Positions 47,847 through 58,225 of a stretch of DNA of 64,000 nt are shown in pieces. This DNA is from Zychaea mexicana (lineage: Eukaryota; Mucoromycota; Mucoromycetes; Mucorales; Lichtheimiaceae), in contig NW_026516764.1 in the NCBI RefSeq assembly GCF_025766255.1, positions 62,001 to 126,000 on the forward strand, read 5' to 3'. Under the pieces are notes generated by a model. The model did not search any database and was not told the origin of the DNA. It was given only the letters and a program-made list of their open reading frames with translations. The translations under genes were made by a program, and so were the position numbers. The first letter of the stretch is position 1. Every line of letters begins with the position of its first letter.

Positions 47847-50800
47847 ATGGGAGAATTGGAGTTTGCTAGACATATCTTAATCCGACGAAATGGCTTTAAT
47901 AGTGGGCACAAAGCAAGGATTTTGATTGATAGCGGGGCAACACATGATTTTGTGACGGCTGAGTTCCTGAAACAAACAGGACTCATCTCCGTAACTCAAT
48001 CAACACCTGGCTCTTTCGTAAAAGTTGCCGACGCACGAACAACCGATTCAACATGCTACTTGGACGCAACAGTAGTAATGGACGACTTTTCAACACCTAT
48101 TCGCCTTTCTTCGGGAATACGCAGCGACGACCATGACGTTATTTTGGGAAAAAGCTGGCTGTATGACGAAAACCCGGAAATTGACTGGCGTACGAATGAC
48201 GTTCACCCACGACCACCACCTACACCAAAGGAAATACAATACGTTTCTCATTGTATTGGCAACAAACTCGTTAATGACGTTACTGATGACGGTTTTGTTG
48301 TATTATGTGCAGAGAAATTTATGGTGGATGGCGATCGTGTTTTTGTTCCTGGACTTGACGACGTATTGGAAAAATACGAAGATGTTCCCCACAGTCTACC
48401 ACCTAAGCGCAGTGTCGAACACGCCATACCTTTACTGCCAGACGCCAAAGTACCAGCTCATCGTATGTATCGCCTTTCTACGCATGAGTTGGCTGAGCTC
48501 AAGAAAACGCTCGACGACTTGCTGGCTAAGGGTTGGATTCGACCGTCGACGTCACCTTACGGTGCTCCTGTCCTGTTCGTCGCAAAAAAGGACAAGACTC
48601 TGCGCATGGTGATCGATTATCGGTCCTTGAACAAGACGAGTGTGTTATCCAAATGCGCTCTACTGGCGTGCGAAGATCTCATGAACCAGCTTCTTGGGGC
48701 GCGCTATTTGGGCAAGCTTGACCTCCGCTCCGGCTATATGCAACTCCGGGTCAAGGACGAGGATACACACAAGACGGCCTTCTTGATGAGATATGGGCTT
48801 TACGAGTACTTAGTAATGCCCTTCGGCCTATCATCGGCGCCCGCTACCTTTATGCATTTAATGTCAGACGTGTTTAGGCCATATCTCGACGTATTCGTGA
48901 TTCTCTACTTGGACGATGTCTTGATTTACTCCAAGACGGCCGACGATCACGTCAAGCACCTGAAGTTGGTGTTGGAAAAGTTGCGGCACCATAGACTTTA
49001 CGCGAAGCGGTCGAAATGCCAGTTTGGGATGCGCTCCGTCGAATTTCTTGGCCACATTGTTTCAGGCGACGGCATCAAATGCGACCCACATAAGCTCGAC
49101 GCAATATCCACCTGGCCACGACCAACGAAAATTGCTCATATCCAGAGCTTTTTAGGCCTGTGTAACTTCTATCGACGCTTTTGTGATGGATATGCTGGCC
49201 TCACTGCCCCTCTCAATCGCTTACTGCGTAAGGACGTTCCTTGGGAGTGGGATGATGCTTGTGAAAAATCCTTTCAGGAACTCAAGCGACGTTTATGTTC
49301 CGCGCCGGTGCTTGCAATCCCAGATCCTGACCGCCACTTTTACGTACACACGGACGCTTCATCAACGGTGTCAATTGGTGGTATCCTCTCACAGGAGCAG
49401 GACGACGGTTTATTGCATCCGGTTGCTTATGCTTCGAGGACGTTGAAGGGCGCAGAGATGAATTACCCGGTTCACGAACAAGAACTTTTATCAGTGTCGT
49501 ACTGTTTAGAACAATGGCGACATCATCTGGACGGTCAAAAGTTCACAGTGTTCACGGACAGCCGCGCCATCTCGACGTTACACGCCAACAACAAGAGTCT
49601 CTCCAAGCGTCAGATCCGCTTGTTGGAAAAGCTGATGGCCTATCAGTTTGACATGCATCATATTCCTCGAGAACAGAATACTGGTGCAGACGCTCTATCA
49701 AAACGACCGCCCAATGCTCCTTCTCACCCCGACGTCTCAATGGAACTTTGTGCTGCGGTCCTCACAGTGAGGGGGGAGACGCTTGGCAAGGAATGCACTC
49801 AGCACTACAAGGACGATTCTTTTTGGGCAGACGTTTTGACTCGGCTTCGGACGAACGACGACGACGAAGAGTTCGAACTAGCCGACGGCATCATCTATCG
49901 CAAAAAAGATGGACGACGCCAAATCTGTGTGCCGCGCATGCCAACGCTTCTCAACACCCTCTTGCATGACGCACACGACGCACCAATCGCCGGTCATCGC
50001 GGCATCGATGCAACGGTCGAACGACGTGGACGAACTTACTACTGGCCACATATGAACAAAACAGTGCGATGTTATATTGCGACGTGTGACATGTGCCAGC
50101 GTACCAAGTTACCAAATGCCAAAAAAGCAGGCTTGTTGCAGCCATTGCAACTAGCTTCTGGACGATGGACCTCGATTTCGGTTGATTTTATCACACACTT
50201 GCCGAAGACGCTACATAAGTTCGATGCAATTGCCGTTTTTGTGGATCGGTTTTCAAAGCGCGCACATTTTGCTCCATGCAAGACGACTGATACAGCAGAG
50301 GATTTTGCTCATCTGTTTTTGCGTGAGATATACCGGCAGCACGGCTTACCATCAGACGTAGTCTCGGATCGAGATGTCCGCTTTACTTCTAGATTCTGGA
50401 AGGCCTTGACGACGATGCTTGGGGTACAAAGAAATTTGTCCAGCAGTCTACACCCAGAATCAGACGGACAGACGGAACGCACGAATCGAACGCTTGAAGA
50501 TATGCTTCGTCATTACGTTGCATATAATCAATCGGATTGGGACGAATGGCTGCCGGTCCTCGAGCACACCTACAACGACGCCAAGCACGCTTCTACAGGG
50601 GTAACACCCTTTTACGCTGACTTGGGACGACAGGTGTCACTCGCTTTGACCACGGGATCTGCCTCCTCCGATGTTGATTCAGCAGACGTTCTCGCTACAC
50701 GTTTGGAGTCTATCCGTCTTCAAGTCACTGAGGCAATCAAGGAAGCAACGGATCGCCAAGCCAAGTATGCCAATATGAAGCGACGTAATCTGGAATTCGA

Positions 50801-51317
50801 CGTGGATGACGACGTATTAGTCAAGACGACCCACTTGAATCCTGATGTTTATTCCAACGCTCCCGCCAGAAAGTTACTTCCACGGTGCGCGGGTCCTTAC
50901 AAAATCCTTGAACGTATAGGATCCGTGGCATACAAGCTTGATTTGCCGGCTTCGATCAGGGCTCACAACGTTTTCCATGTGATCGCCCTCAAGAAATATT
51001 TGGAACCTGACGATGTAGGACGCAAGCCAGAACGGCCACCACCAGTGATCACCAATGTTTCTGACGACGAAGACGAATGGGAAGTTGAAGCCATTCTCGA
51101 CGAGCGCAAGCGACGAAACAAGCTACAATATTTGGTTAAGTGGAAAGGTTATCCCTTACACGAGGCGACGTGGGAACCCGCCGAACACCTTTCCAATGCG
51201 CCCGAGGCTATTCAAGACTTCAAACAATCCAAGGAAGCGACGCCATCAAAAGCTTCGGATACGAATTTACTTCCTCGACGCCGTGGTCGTCCGCCCAAAC
51301 ACAGACGAAACAGGTAA
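47847..51317 (+). CDS. pol: pol polyprotein: protease, RT, RNase H, integrase, chromodomain
   Basis: 1,156 codons without a break. The aspartic protease motif ILIDSGATHDFV is near residue 25. Reverse transcriptase spans about 200-420 with the catalytic YLDDVLIYSK near 353. RNase H follows (FYVHTDASSTVSIGG, FTVFTDSRAIS). Integrase has an HHCC zinc region (HRGIDATVERRG, CDMCQRTK, about 709-755) and catalytic residues in ISVDFITHLP, VVSDRDVRF and SDGQTERTNRTLED. A GPY-like module (CAGPYKILERIG) and a C-terminal chromodomain (about 1078-1130, VKWKGYPLHEATWEPAEHL) follow; the latter is known to steer insertion to heterochromatin. All catalytic residues are present, so pol may be recently active. 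Confidence 0.93.
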   Translation: MGELEFARHILIRRNGFNSGHKARILIDSGATHDFVTAEFLKQTGLISVTQSTPGSFVKVADARTTDSTCYLDATVVMDDFSTPIRLSSGIRSDDHDVILGKSWLYDENPEIDWRTNDVHPRPPPTPKEIQYVSHCIGNKLVNDVTDDGFVVLCAEKFMVDGDRVFVPGLDDVLEKYEDVPHSLPPKRSVEHAIPLLPDAKVPAHRMYRLSTHELAELKKTLDDLLAKGWIRPSTSPYGAPVLFVAKKDKTLRMVIDYRSLNKTSVLSKCALLACEDLMNQLLGARYLGKLDLRSGYMQLRVKDEDTHKTAFLMRYGLYEYLVMPFGLSSAPATFMHLMSDVFRPYLDVFVILYLDDVLIYSKTADDHVKHLKLVLEKLRHHRLYAKRSKCQFGMRSVEFLGHIVSGDGIKCDPHKLDAISTWPRPTKIAHIQSFLGLCNFYRRFCDGYAGLTAPLNRLLRKDVPWEWDDACEKSFQELKRRLCSAPVLAIPDPDRHFYVHTDASSTVSIGGILSQEQDDGLLHPVAYASRTLKGAEMNYPVHEQELLSVSYCLEQWRHHLDGQKFTVFTDSRAISTLHANNKSLSKRQIRLLEKLMAYQFDMHHIPREQNTGADALSKRPPNAPSHPDVSMELCAAVLTVRGETLGKECTQHYKDDSFWADVLTRLRTNDDDEEFELADGIIYRKKDGRRQICVPRMPTLLNTLLHDAHDAPIAGHRGIDATVERRGRTYYWPHMNKTVRCYIATCDMCQRTKLPNAKKAGLLQPLQLASGRWTSISVDFITHLPKTLHKFDAIAVFVDRFSKRAHFAPCKTTDTAEDFAHLFLREIYRQHGLPSDVVSDRDVRFTSRFWKALTTMLGVQRNLSSSLHPESDGQTERTNRTLEDMLRHYVAYNQSDWDEWLPVLEHTYNDAKHASTGVTPFYADLGRQVSLALTTGSASSDVDSADVLATRLESIRLQVTEAIKEATDRQAKYANMKRRNLEFDVDDDVLVKTTHLNPDVYSNAPARKLLPRCAGPYKILERIGSVAYKLDLPASIRAHNVFHVIALKKYLEPDDVGRKPERPPPVITNVSDDEDEWEVEAILDERKRRNKLQYLVKWKGYPLHEATWEPAEHLSNAPEAIQDFKQSKEATPSKASDTNLLPRRRGRPPKHRRNR

Positions 51318-51696
51318 CTGTATGTGCAATGGGTTGTGGTGTTAATTTTTTTTATAGTTCCTCTGGGTCTATTTCACCACGACGACCACCTTTTGGGATC
51401 TCTCGCGACGTTTTAATTTGCGGGGGGGGGAGAACCCTAGACCGGGACGATTTCTATCCAGTCGACGCACAAAACGATCCTTCACTGCTGTAGAAGAGTT
51501 CCAGCATACGAATCCACTTGGACGCGCACAAGGACGGTGCATACTACTCGCAGATCGACGCACAGACATTAACGAGCTACAAAGGACGGCGATTGAAACG
51601 ACGCAAATCAAGAATTACTTTGGACGAGTCGACGGATCGACGGCGAGCACCTGACGTTTTACTTCGAGTTGACCTCTTGAAGTAGACGGGGGAGGA

Positions 51697-52028
51697 TGTA
51701 ACGGTGCATACCGTTACGACGATATCCAATCTGCATGGTTGACGATCGACAACGCATGGTTCAGACGATAGGATGAATTGCGGTCAACCGCATGGTTGAA
51801 TATGGAGTAATAGGCGTGGATATTCTAGATAGAAGTTATGATGTAGATCAATACTTAGACGATAGCTAGCCCCTTATTACTCGACGTATATATAAAGACG
51901 GGATCCTGAGTTATATGGATCCCCATCGTTTTATCCTTTGATATATCCGAGTCTCACCTTATTCATTGATCCACACTGTCTACCCATTCACGTTCCCGAT
52001 TGTAAGTATCTGGGCCGACACTGTTACA
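51697..52028 (+). repeat. LTR of the Ty3 element
   Basis: 332 bp bounded by TGTAAC...GTTACA, directly after a purine-rich tract. A TATA box lies at 51887-51896. Internal short inverted repeats (CGGTGCATACCG at its start) and repeated GCATGGTT motifs are seen. Borders were set from the TG...CA ends; the 5' partner LTR is not in the window, so this could not be checked by comparison. Confidence 0.7.
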
Positions 52029-53290
52029 TGGCTCCTCATTGCAAACCCCACCATAGCAAACCAGGCCGGCAGATAAGGCATCCAACCGAAAAGACGCTAC
52101 CATATTTCTATGGCGAAAAACAGAGAAGGATTTCTCCGTCCTCTGATCTCGCCTGAAGACCGGTGGTGACCAACACCGTTGAACGCCAGACTAGACAGCC
52201 CAAAGCAGGGACCGGCTGTAGGCAGCCAGGGACCACGGAAAAAAGGCTGAGACCAGGACCGACAGAGGCAAGACCAGGACCAAGGGAAGAGCCAAGGGAA
52301 GAGCCAGAGCCAGGGGAAGAGCCAGAGCCAAGGGAAGAGCGAAAAAAGGAAATGGCCTGAAAAATGTGGGCGTATTTTCAACCCCCGGGTTTAATAACAT
52401 TGTGAGAAAGCAAAGGGTAGGGAAGAAAAAAACATGTGCAGAAGAGACATGATCAAACGGTCAAGCAGTCAAGAAGAAGGCGTATGTGGTCCGCGTGTAT
52501 TGATTGTCCTACGAAATATGTTTCACCGGTATCATGTAGGCCATGCCCCGACGATGTCGCCGCCTGTTCTTAAATAGGAAGATACGTGCACCCGTCGGGC
52601 CACAAGGCGCACAGACAGGGTTTACAGGGTCTCAGCTATTGTAACAAGAAGCTCACTTAAATAGAAGCCATATACACCAAAAAGTAAGGACCGTACAGTA
52701 CACGTGCGCCAAAGCAAAGTGTACGAAACAAATTGCCAAGGACAAAGTGGTGAAGCTCGGTAACGGTAGGAGAAGGAGGATCTGGTTTAAAGCCCTTTTA
52801 TTTGATAATAGCCTTTAACAAACAGACCTGGGCCGGTGTTGGCTGCCTCATTCTGAATGTCGACTCCTTTATTCCCGAATCACAGCATTGTTCATGACAA
52901 AATCAATGTCACTTTAGCAACGATCTCGAATGGCAACTATGTTGCTCAATGCAAATGTCTTTATTGTGCAATTAGGAACGAGAATGACGAGTCTCGCTCG
53001 CATATATGAAGAAGTCTTACAACAATACTGTATAAAACACGCACAAATAAGTTCAGCGAACGAGAAGCAATTTTTTAATTGATACATGATACTACTAATC
53101 AATAATAGGGTGTCGATGTCTTAGCTTCCCTGCTCTTGAGCAGGTACTGACAGGAGCAACCACTGGAAGGTGCATCGACATCTGCTCCCGTAACCCTCTC
53201 ACCACAAAGCTAGGGTCTTGTCTTGGTCGCTTTGTGGATCACGGAAGGTCGATTGGTATTGAGATGCCCAGTCCGGTCTCACCAATCGCG
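52029..53290. other. Non-coding interval with a purine-rich tandem repeat
   Basis: 1.26 kb without genes. At about 52255-52345 an 18-24-bp motif (AGCCAGAGCCAAGGGAAG type) recurs about five times. Near 53110-53180, GTCGATG and CATCGAC form a spaced inverted repeat. Nothing else recognised. Confidence 0.55.
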
Positions 53291-53292
53291 AC

Positions 53293-54115
53293 GTGCCTAC
53301 AAAACAAGCACCACCACCCACCCACCCACCCACGCACATACACACACACACCCACTTACCTTCAACCACCTACCTTTCACCTTCGTCGCCTGTGCCTACA
53401 AAACAAGCACCACCTGCCCACCCACCCACACACCCACACACACACACACACACTTACCTTCAACCACCTACCTTTCACCTTCGTCGCCTGTGCCTACAAA
53501 ACAAGCACCACCCACCCACCCACCCACCCACACACACACTTACCTTCAACCACTTACCTTCAACCACTTACCTTACGCCTTCGTCGCCTGTGCCTACAAA
53601 ACAAGCACCACCTGCCCACCCACCCACCCACACACACACACACACCCACTTACCTTCAACCACCTACCTTTCACCTTCGTCGCCTGTGTCTACAAAACAA
53701 GCACCACCTGCCCACCCACCCACCCACACACACACACACACCCACTTACCTTCAACCACCTACCTTTCACCTTCGTCGCCTGTGCCTACAAAACAAGCAC
53801 CACCTGCCCACCCACCCACCCACACACACACTTACCTTCAACCACTTACCTTCAACCACTTACCTTACGCCTTCGTCGCCTGTGCCTACAAAACAAGCAC
53901 CACCTGCCCACCCACCCACCCACACACACACACACACCCACTTACCTTCAACCACCTACCTTTCACCTTCGTCGCCTGTGCCTACAAAACAAGCACCACC
54001 CACCCACACACACACCCACTTACCTTCACCCACTTACCTTACGCCTTCGTCGCCCGTGCCTATAAAACAAGCACCACCACCCACACACACACCCACACAC
54101 CCACGACCTACAAAA
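53293..54115. repeat. Minisatellite, nine units of about 96-100 bp
   Basis: Units start at 53293, 53392, 53490, 53590, 53686, 53782, 53882, 53978 and 54056, each with GTGCCTACAAAACAAGCACC (small variants). Each has C-runs (CCCACCCACCCACCC type), a CA run, ACTTACCTTCAACCAC and CTTCGTCGCC. Two variants alternate in part: one with CACCTACCTTTCACC and one with CACTTACCTTACGCC. All three plus-strand frames are open across the array, a consequence of composition rather than coding. Confidence 0.93.
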
Positions 54116-54511
54116 CCCGCGTTAGCCCCCCTCCCTCCCACACATCCACAGAAAAAAGAGAGAAAAAAAGAGAGGAACTTACCATATGTGATCGTGAAAA
54201 AGTGAAAAGTGAAAAGTGAAAGAAAAAGCGAGGAAGCAACACGCTGCGGAAAATGGGTGTCTTTTTATGGGCAAAGTTCATTTCCAAAAAGAACGCTGGT
54301 CTGGGCCCAATGAGATTCTGAAGGGACGCTTGCTTTTTTTTCCTTTCCTGTATCTTTTTTTTTTGCGTACAAAAAAACTAAAATAGGCAAAGATAAGCTC
54401 CGTGCTCAACAAAGCGCACAACAATGACAGACGACAGTAACACGATCACAACGCGCATTATCACACTTTGGCACTGTTTTTTATCTTTTTTTTTTTTACT
54501 TTCTGTGTTCG

Positions 54512-54612
54512 CGTAGTTCAGTTCGCGAAAATAATGGAAAGGAAAAAAGTTTTATTATTCCAATGCACATCACGTAGTTCAGTTCGCGAGAAAAATGGAA
54601 AGGAAAAAAAGT
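54512..54612. repeat. Short tandem duplication, period 61 bp
   Basis: CGTAGTTCAGTTCGCGA plus AATGGAAAGGAAAAAAGTT at 54512 recurs at 54573 with few changes; 54541-54572 is the spacer part of the first unit. Confidence 0.8.
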
Positions 54613-56517
54613 TAGTTCGGAGGATACGTTCCGAGCCAATCTGGTTTGCTTTTTTCGCATGTATCATACTTCACGCGCACCCTGGGAAAAGCAGACAGAT
54701 AGGATATACGATCGACGCTGTTTTTCTTGAAAAGAATCCCTTTCTCTGCATCCACCACGCTTGCCAGCTTACGATTATCGTTCGTTAAGCTGACCACCGA
54801 GCGAGCTCAATGCGAGACTAAAGACGACAAGCAGTCTAAAACCACACCTCCATAAGCGTATACAGTGTAGTGTTTTCGCCTGGACGAGTGACGTCCCCCA
54901 ACTTTGGTTCCATCCCCCCATCCAACCCCCCACCCCCAACTTTATTCATGGCCAGCACGGAAGGTCTGCGCTTGAAGAAGCCGAGCATGACAGCAAAGTA
55001 CAATGGAAACCCTGCGCAAAAAACATCGTAACTTGGCCTCAGAGCCTCGAAAAAACAAGGGTTGAGTATGTGCGTGTTGCTACGAGTCTGCCCATTGCGC
55101 TGGTTGCGGTTGTGTGAAAAAAGCGCTGCGAATCGCTTCGCAAGAGCAGCCGCCATTTCGCTCGGAATTGGTCAAAATGGGTGACGCGAATAAAATAATA
55201 TGTGTTTTGACATGCTTGTCCTGGCAACAAGCGGCTTTCAGGAACATGGATTGTCATGACTACTGAATGCCATGGCAATAAGCAGCTTTCTTATGCAGCG
55301 TGGTTATAAAGCAAGCCTCATAGAGAAGGATGTTAAAACGAGCAAACCAAACAACAGTATCAACCTGAAGAAGCAGCCTGTATGGATAATAGTAGCTCTA
55401 GGATGACGCGCATACTATGCTGAAAACAGCCATGCTGCTCCATATTCTGCTCTTGACAATCTATTTTAAGCTGCCCACATCCATCATTGCGGGCTTGGAC
55501 GATCGGCAATCACTGATTGCCGTGGGCATATACTCGTATAAGAGAGCGTTATTTATTTTCGTTACACACGCCACCACAGTCGATACAACGATGGCCGAGT
55601 CTTTCTACAATGTCTCACTGATCCCATGAAGACGCTGGCTGCGGCGTTCAGCACATGTTTACTCCAGCCCAATCCAATGCACGCTCAGTCAACCTGGTGA
55701 TAAGATATCAAACAACTTGCATAACACTATCCGCTATCATACCCCAGATATTTTTCCTTATTTTTATTTGAATCGCCAATATAACTTGTGGTGACAAGAC
55801 ATCCATTCTGAGTGCGTCATCAGCCGCCCTTTTCTTAGTAATGAGCGTATAAGAGATTTAAGAGATCACAAATGACATATGGTGCAAGCACCTTATAATC
55901 CGCAAATTTGTGGGTAATCTTTGAATCCCTACTACTTTTTAATGTCACCTTAAAATAAAAAAAGAAGCGGCTACTTATGTTTTTTAGACCTTTAAAAACA
56001 ATATTTGTGGATTAGATTTGAGTTCTTGCTTCTTTAAAAAAAGTTATAGGCTTCTGAAGTTGGTCACTTTTGGCGGAGGGATAGCAAATTGAAACATATA
56101 GGATTATACTTAAACAAGCGGAAATCAAGTTTAGCCTTATGGGTAACATATTTAAGCGGTCCAAAGCCACTAACGACTGGCTACTAACTTAGGTTCATGT
56201 TTGCTTTGCCTTCTCATGCGTATTCCACACAATTTCTCCATTATACCTCGTCCTAAAGATCAAAAGAAAGCTGCTAAAAAGCACAATTGAACAGAAATCG
56301 GTAACTTCGTCACTATAATGGAGCAATTGCAGCTGCATATGAGGAATGTGCGACAACTCCTCTGCTGGCCTTCAGAAACACCTTCCTATTGCTTTAGACT
56401 AAGCTTTTCCCCCGATAATCCCACAAAGATTCGTAGATATTACAAAAGATGGTTTTATTATATAGAAGCATATAAGTAAAGGGAGAGGATGCCTGGGCAG
56501 AAGATGAAGAAGTGAGG

Positions 56518-56789
56518 ATATTCATAACCAAAATTGCAAGCTCCCATCGGAAAGTAGGCATTGATGATTAAAAACTACCATATATAGAAGCGGAATCTGA
56601 AAACTCGAAATTGAAACAAATTTCAAAATTGTGCATTATAAGGTGTGTGCACCATATTCATAACCAAAATTGCAAGCTCCCATCGGAAAGTAGGCATTGA
56701 TGATTAAAAACTACCATATATAGAAGCGGAATCTGAAAACTCGAAATTGAAACAAATTTCAAAATTGTGCATTATAAGGTGTGTGCACC
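56518..56789. repeat. Perfect tandem duplication of 136 bp
   Basis: 56518-56653 and 56654-56789 appear identical base for base. Each starts ATATTCATAACC and ends GTGTGTGCACC. The lack of divergence suggests a recent event or an assembly duplication. Confidence 0.93.
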
Positions 56790-57375
56790 ATATCAGTGTT
56801 GCCCCTTTTTTGTCATTTATCTTATAGATTTTTGTAACTGTAATACCAATAACAGTAAGCCATTCTTTCGAGGTCATAACAGAGTCAGCAGGTCTCCTAT
56901 ATAAGACACTACATATTTCTCCTTTTCTACCCTTCCATTGACGTTTCTGTTACATTTGACCATACCGTTACTGCCGCACGACATGCATAGATAATCAACG
57001 CCACCATCGCTGCCCGCGCATTACGAGACATTATTCGGTCTACTACCCTAGTAAGAATACATTGCTATCATATCGTAGTTGTAGCTACGTTGTTCAAAAG
57101 TTAATATGTGCTCAGTATAGGATGCTTTATGGGTCTCATTAATTTTCGTAGCATTTTATGATCTCTATTCAGAAGAAATAGCTTTAAGCGTCCAGTCATG
57201 AATGTACCTCCTTAGTTCACTCGTACTCTCTGAGTGACCAAAAAATTCTATTCGCACACCAAACTTTCTTTGTGTAAATCCGTTCAATCAGAAAGCCTCA
57301 TTTATTCACTAAAGATGGACTTGTCTTAAATTTCTTATACAGATAAAAAGAAAGTGGTATAGCTTATAGCAGGGA

Positions 57376-57821
57376 TTATATTCTCGTGTTGCTCTGTTGC
57401 AACTCCCGAATTGCGTCCTCCATAGTGTATTCGACCTTATCATATTCTGACTGGCTTATTAGTCGCATCGCTATTACCGTCATGTCAAAGTCATAACTCC
57501 TTCGCTTTATGATTCTAGTCGGCCCTTGGACGCAAATCACAGTGCCTTCCCTGATAGGGTTCCTGGCCATAAAGACAAGAACGTTTGGAGATCCTACCCA
57601 CAGCTGAACGTTTTGTAAGATCTACAGTAAACAATAAATATTCTAAAACTAGCTTTCCGAAAAGATATGGAACGAGTACTCACTTTGATATATGTTCCTT
57701 CGCACAGGAGTAAAAGCGAGGCAAAGATTTTGTATTCGCCATTGTCACACTTTTCAGTATGATGTCTTTTATATGTTGGGGCTCGAGATACCATACCAGC
57801 ACAGAAAAAGAACATGGCCAT
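57376..57821 (-). CDS. Small two-exon protein of unknown function
   Basis: 127 residues. Exons are 57821-57684 and 57621-57376, with a 62-bp GT-AG intron (GTGAGT...CTGTAG) that joins TYIK to ILQNVQLWVG in phase. A TATA-like TATATATAAAC lies about 75-85 bp upstream. The second half alternates predicted strands (NVLVFMARNPIREGTVICVQ, RSYDFDMTVIAMRLI) and ends in an acidic helix (YTMEDAIRELQQ), which could be an OB-fold-like small barrel; that is inference. No family name assigned. It lies 0.4 kb downstream of CDC45 on the same strand. Protein-like composition and clean splicing support a real gene. Confidence 0.5.
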
Positions 57822-58225
57822 TCTTGAATACGTTGATTTCGTAAAGATAATGCACAAAACTCTTATTTTTATACAGATGATTAGCAAGCTGATGCAGTTT
57901 GAGTTTATATATAGCCATCAAGAGCCACACGTAGTTGCTCCCTATTTTCATATGAGTTTGATTACCCATCTCAATATTTCTGACCGTCCAACGCTATGAT
58001 ATGTGCAGATATTTTCCAAATCGATGACTAGTCTATTCACTCGGTCCAATCTACCAGCACTCGACTCCCAACAACGGGGTTTTGTGCATTTCTAAAGTAA
58101 AAACGCTTACTATTCTCTTTATTGCTATTGTTATGTTGGAAATGCAGAATGCAGAGGCTGGGGTGGCAGCCGTGAATGGAATGGGATGCAGTAGATGGAT
58201 AGGTGGGTTGGAAAGTTATGGTGGT
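57822..58225. other. Intergenic region between CDC45 and the small gene
   Basis: 400 bp; promoter of the downstream small gene with a TATA-like TATATATAAAC near 57905. Nothing else seen. Confidence 0.5.

Larger units (their letters stand above)
47492..52028 (+). mobile_element. Ty3-type LTR retrotransposon (chromovirus), 5' incomplete
   Basis: Consists of a short gag remnant, an intact 1,156-codon pol frame ending in a chromodomain, a purine-rich tract (GACGGGGGAGGA, ending 51696) and one LTR (51697-52028). The order PR-RT-RNase H-IN-chromodomain is that of chromoviruses. No second LTR copy is found upstream within the window, and gag lacks most of its length, so the copy appears 5'-truncated and internally deleted. 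Confidence 0.85.
54116..57375. other. Non-coding interval with two tandem duplications
   Basis: 3.3 kb without a gene I can support. It contains the duplications annotated at 54512 and 56518. A minus-strand frame at 55156-54836 (MAAALAKRFAALFSHNRNQ) was judged unsupported. Confidence 0.5.

Noticed and set aside
53293..54115. CRISPR-like array
   Set aside because: Fungal context, units are contiguous near-identical repeats without unique spacers, and no cas genes.
53223..54219. Three overlapping 280-323-codon open frames rich in His, Pro and Thr
   Set aside because: They are present in all three frames of the minisatellite and follow from its repeat composition. No start context or domain is visible.
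54836..55156. 106-codon minus-strand frame starting MAAALAKRFAALF, mitochondrial-presequence-like
   Set aside because: No recognisable domain after the N-terminus and no supporting splice structure; kept out as unsupported.
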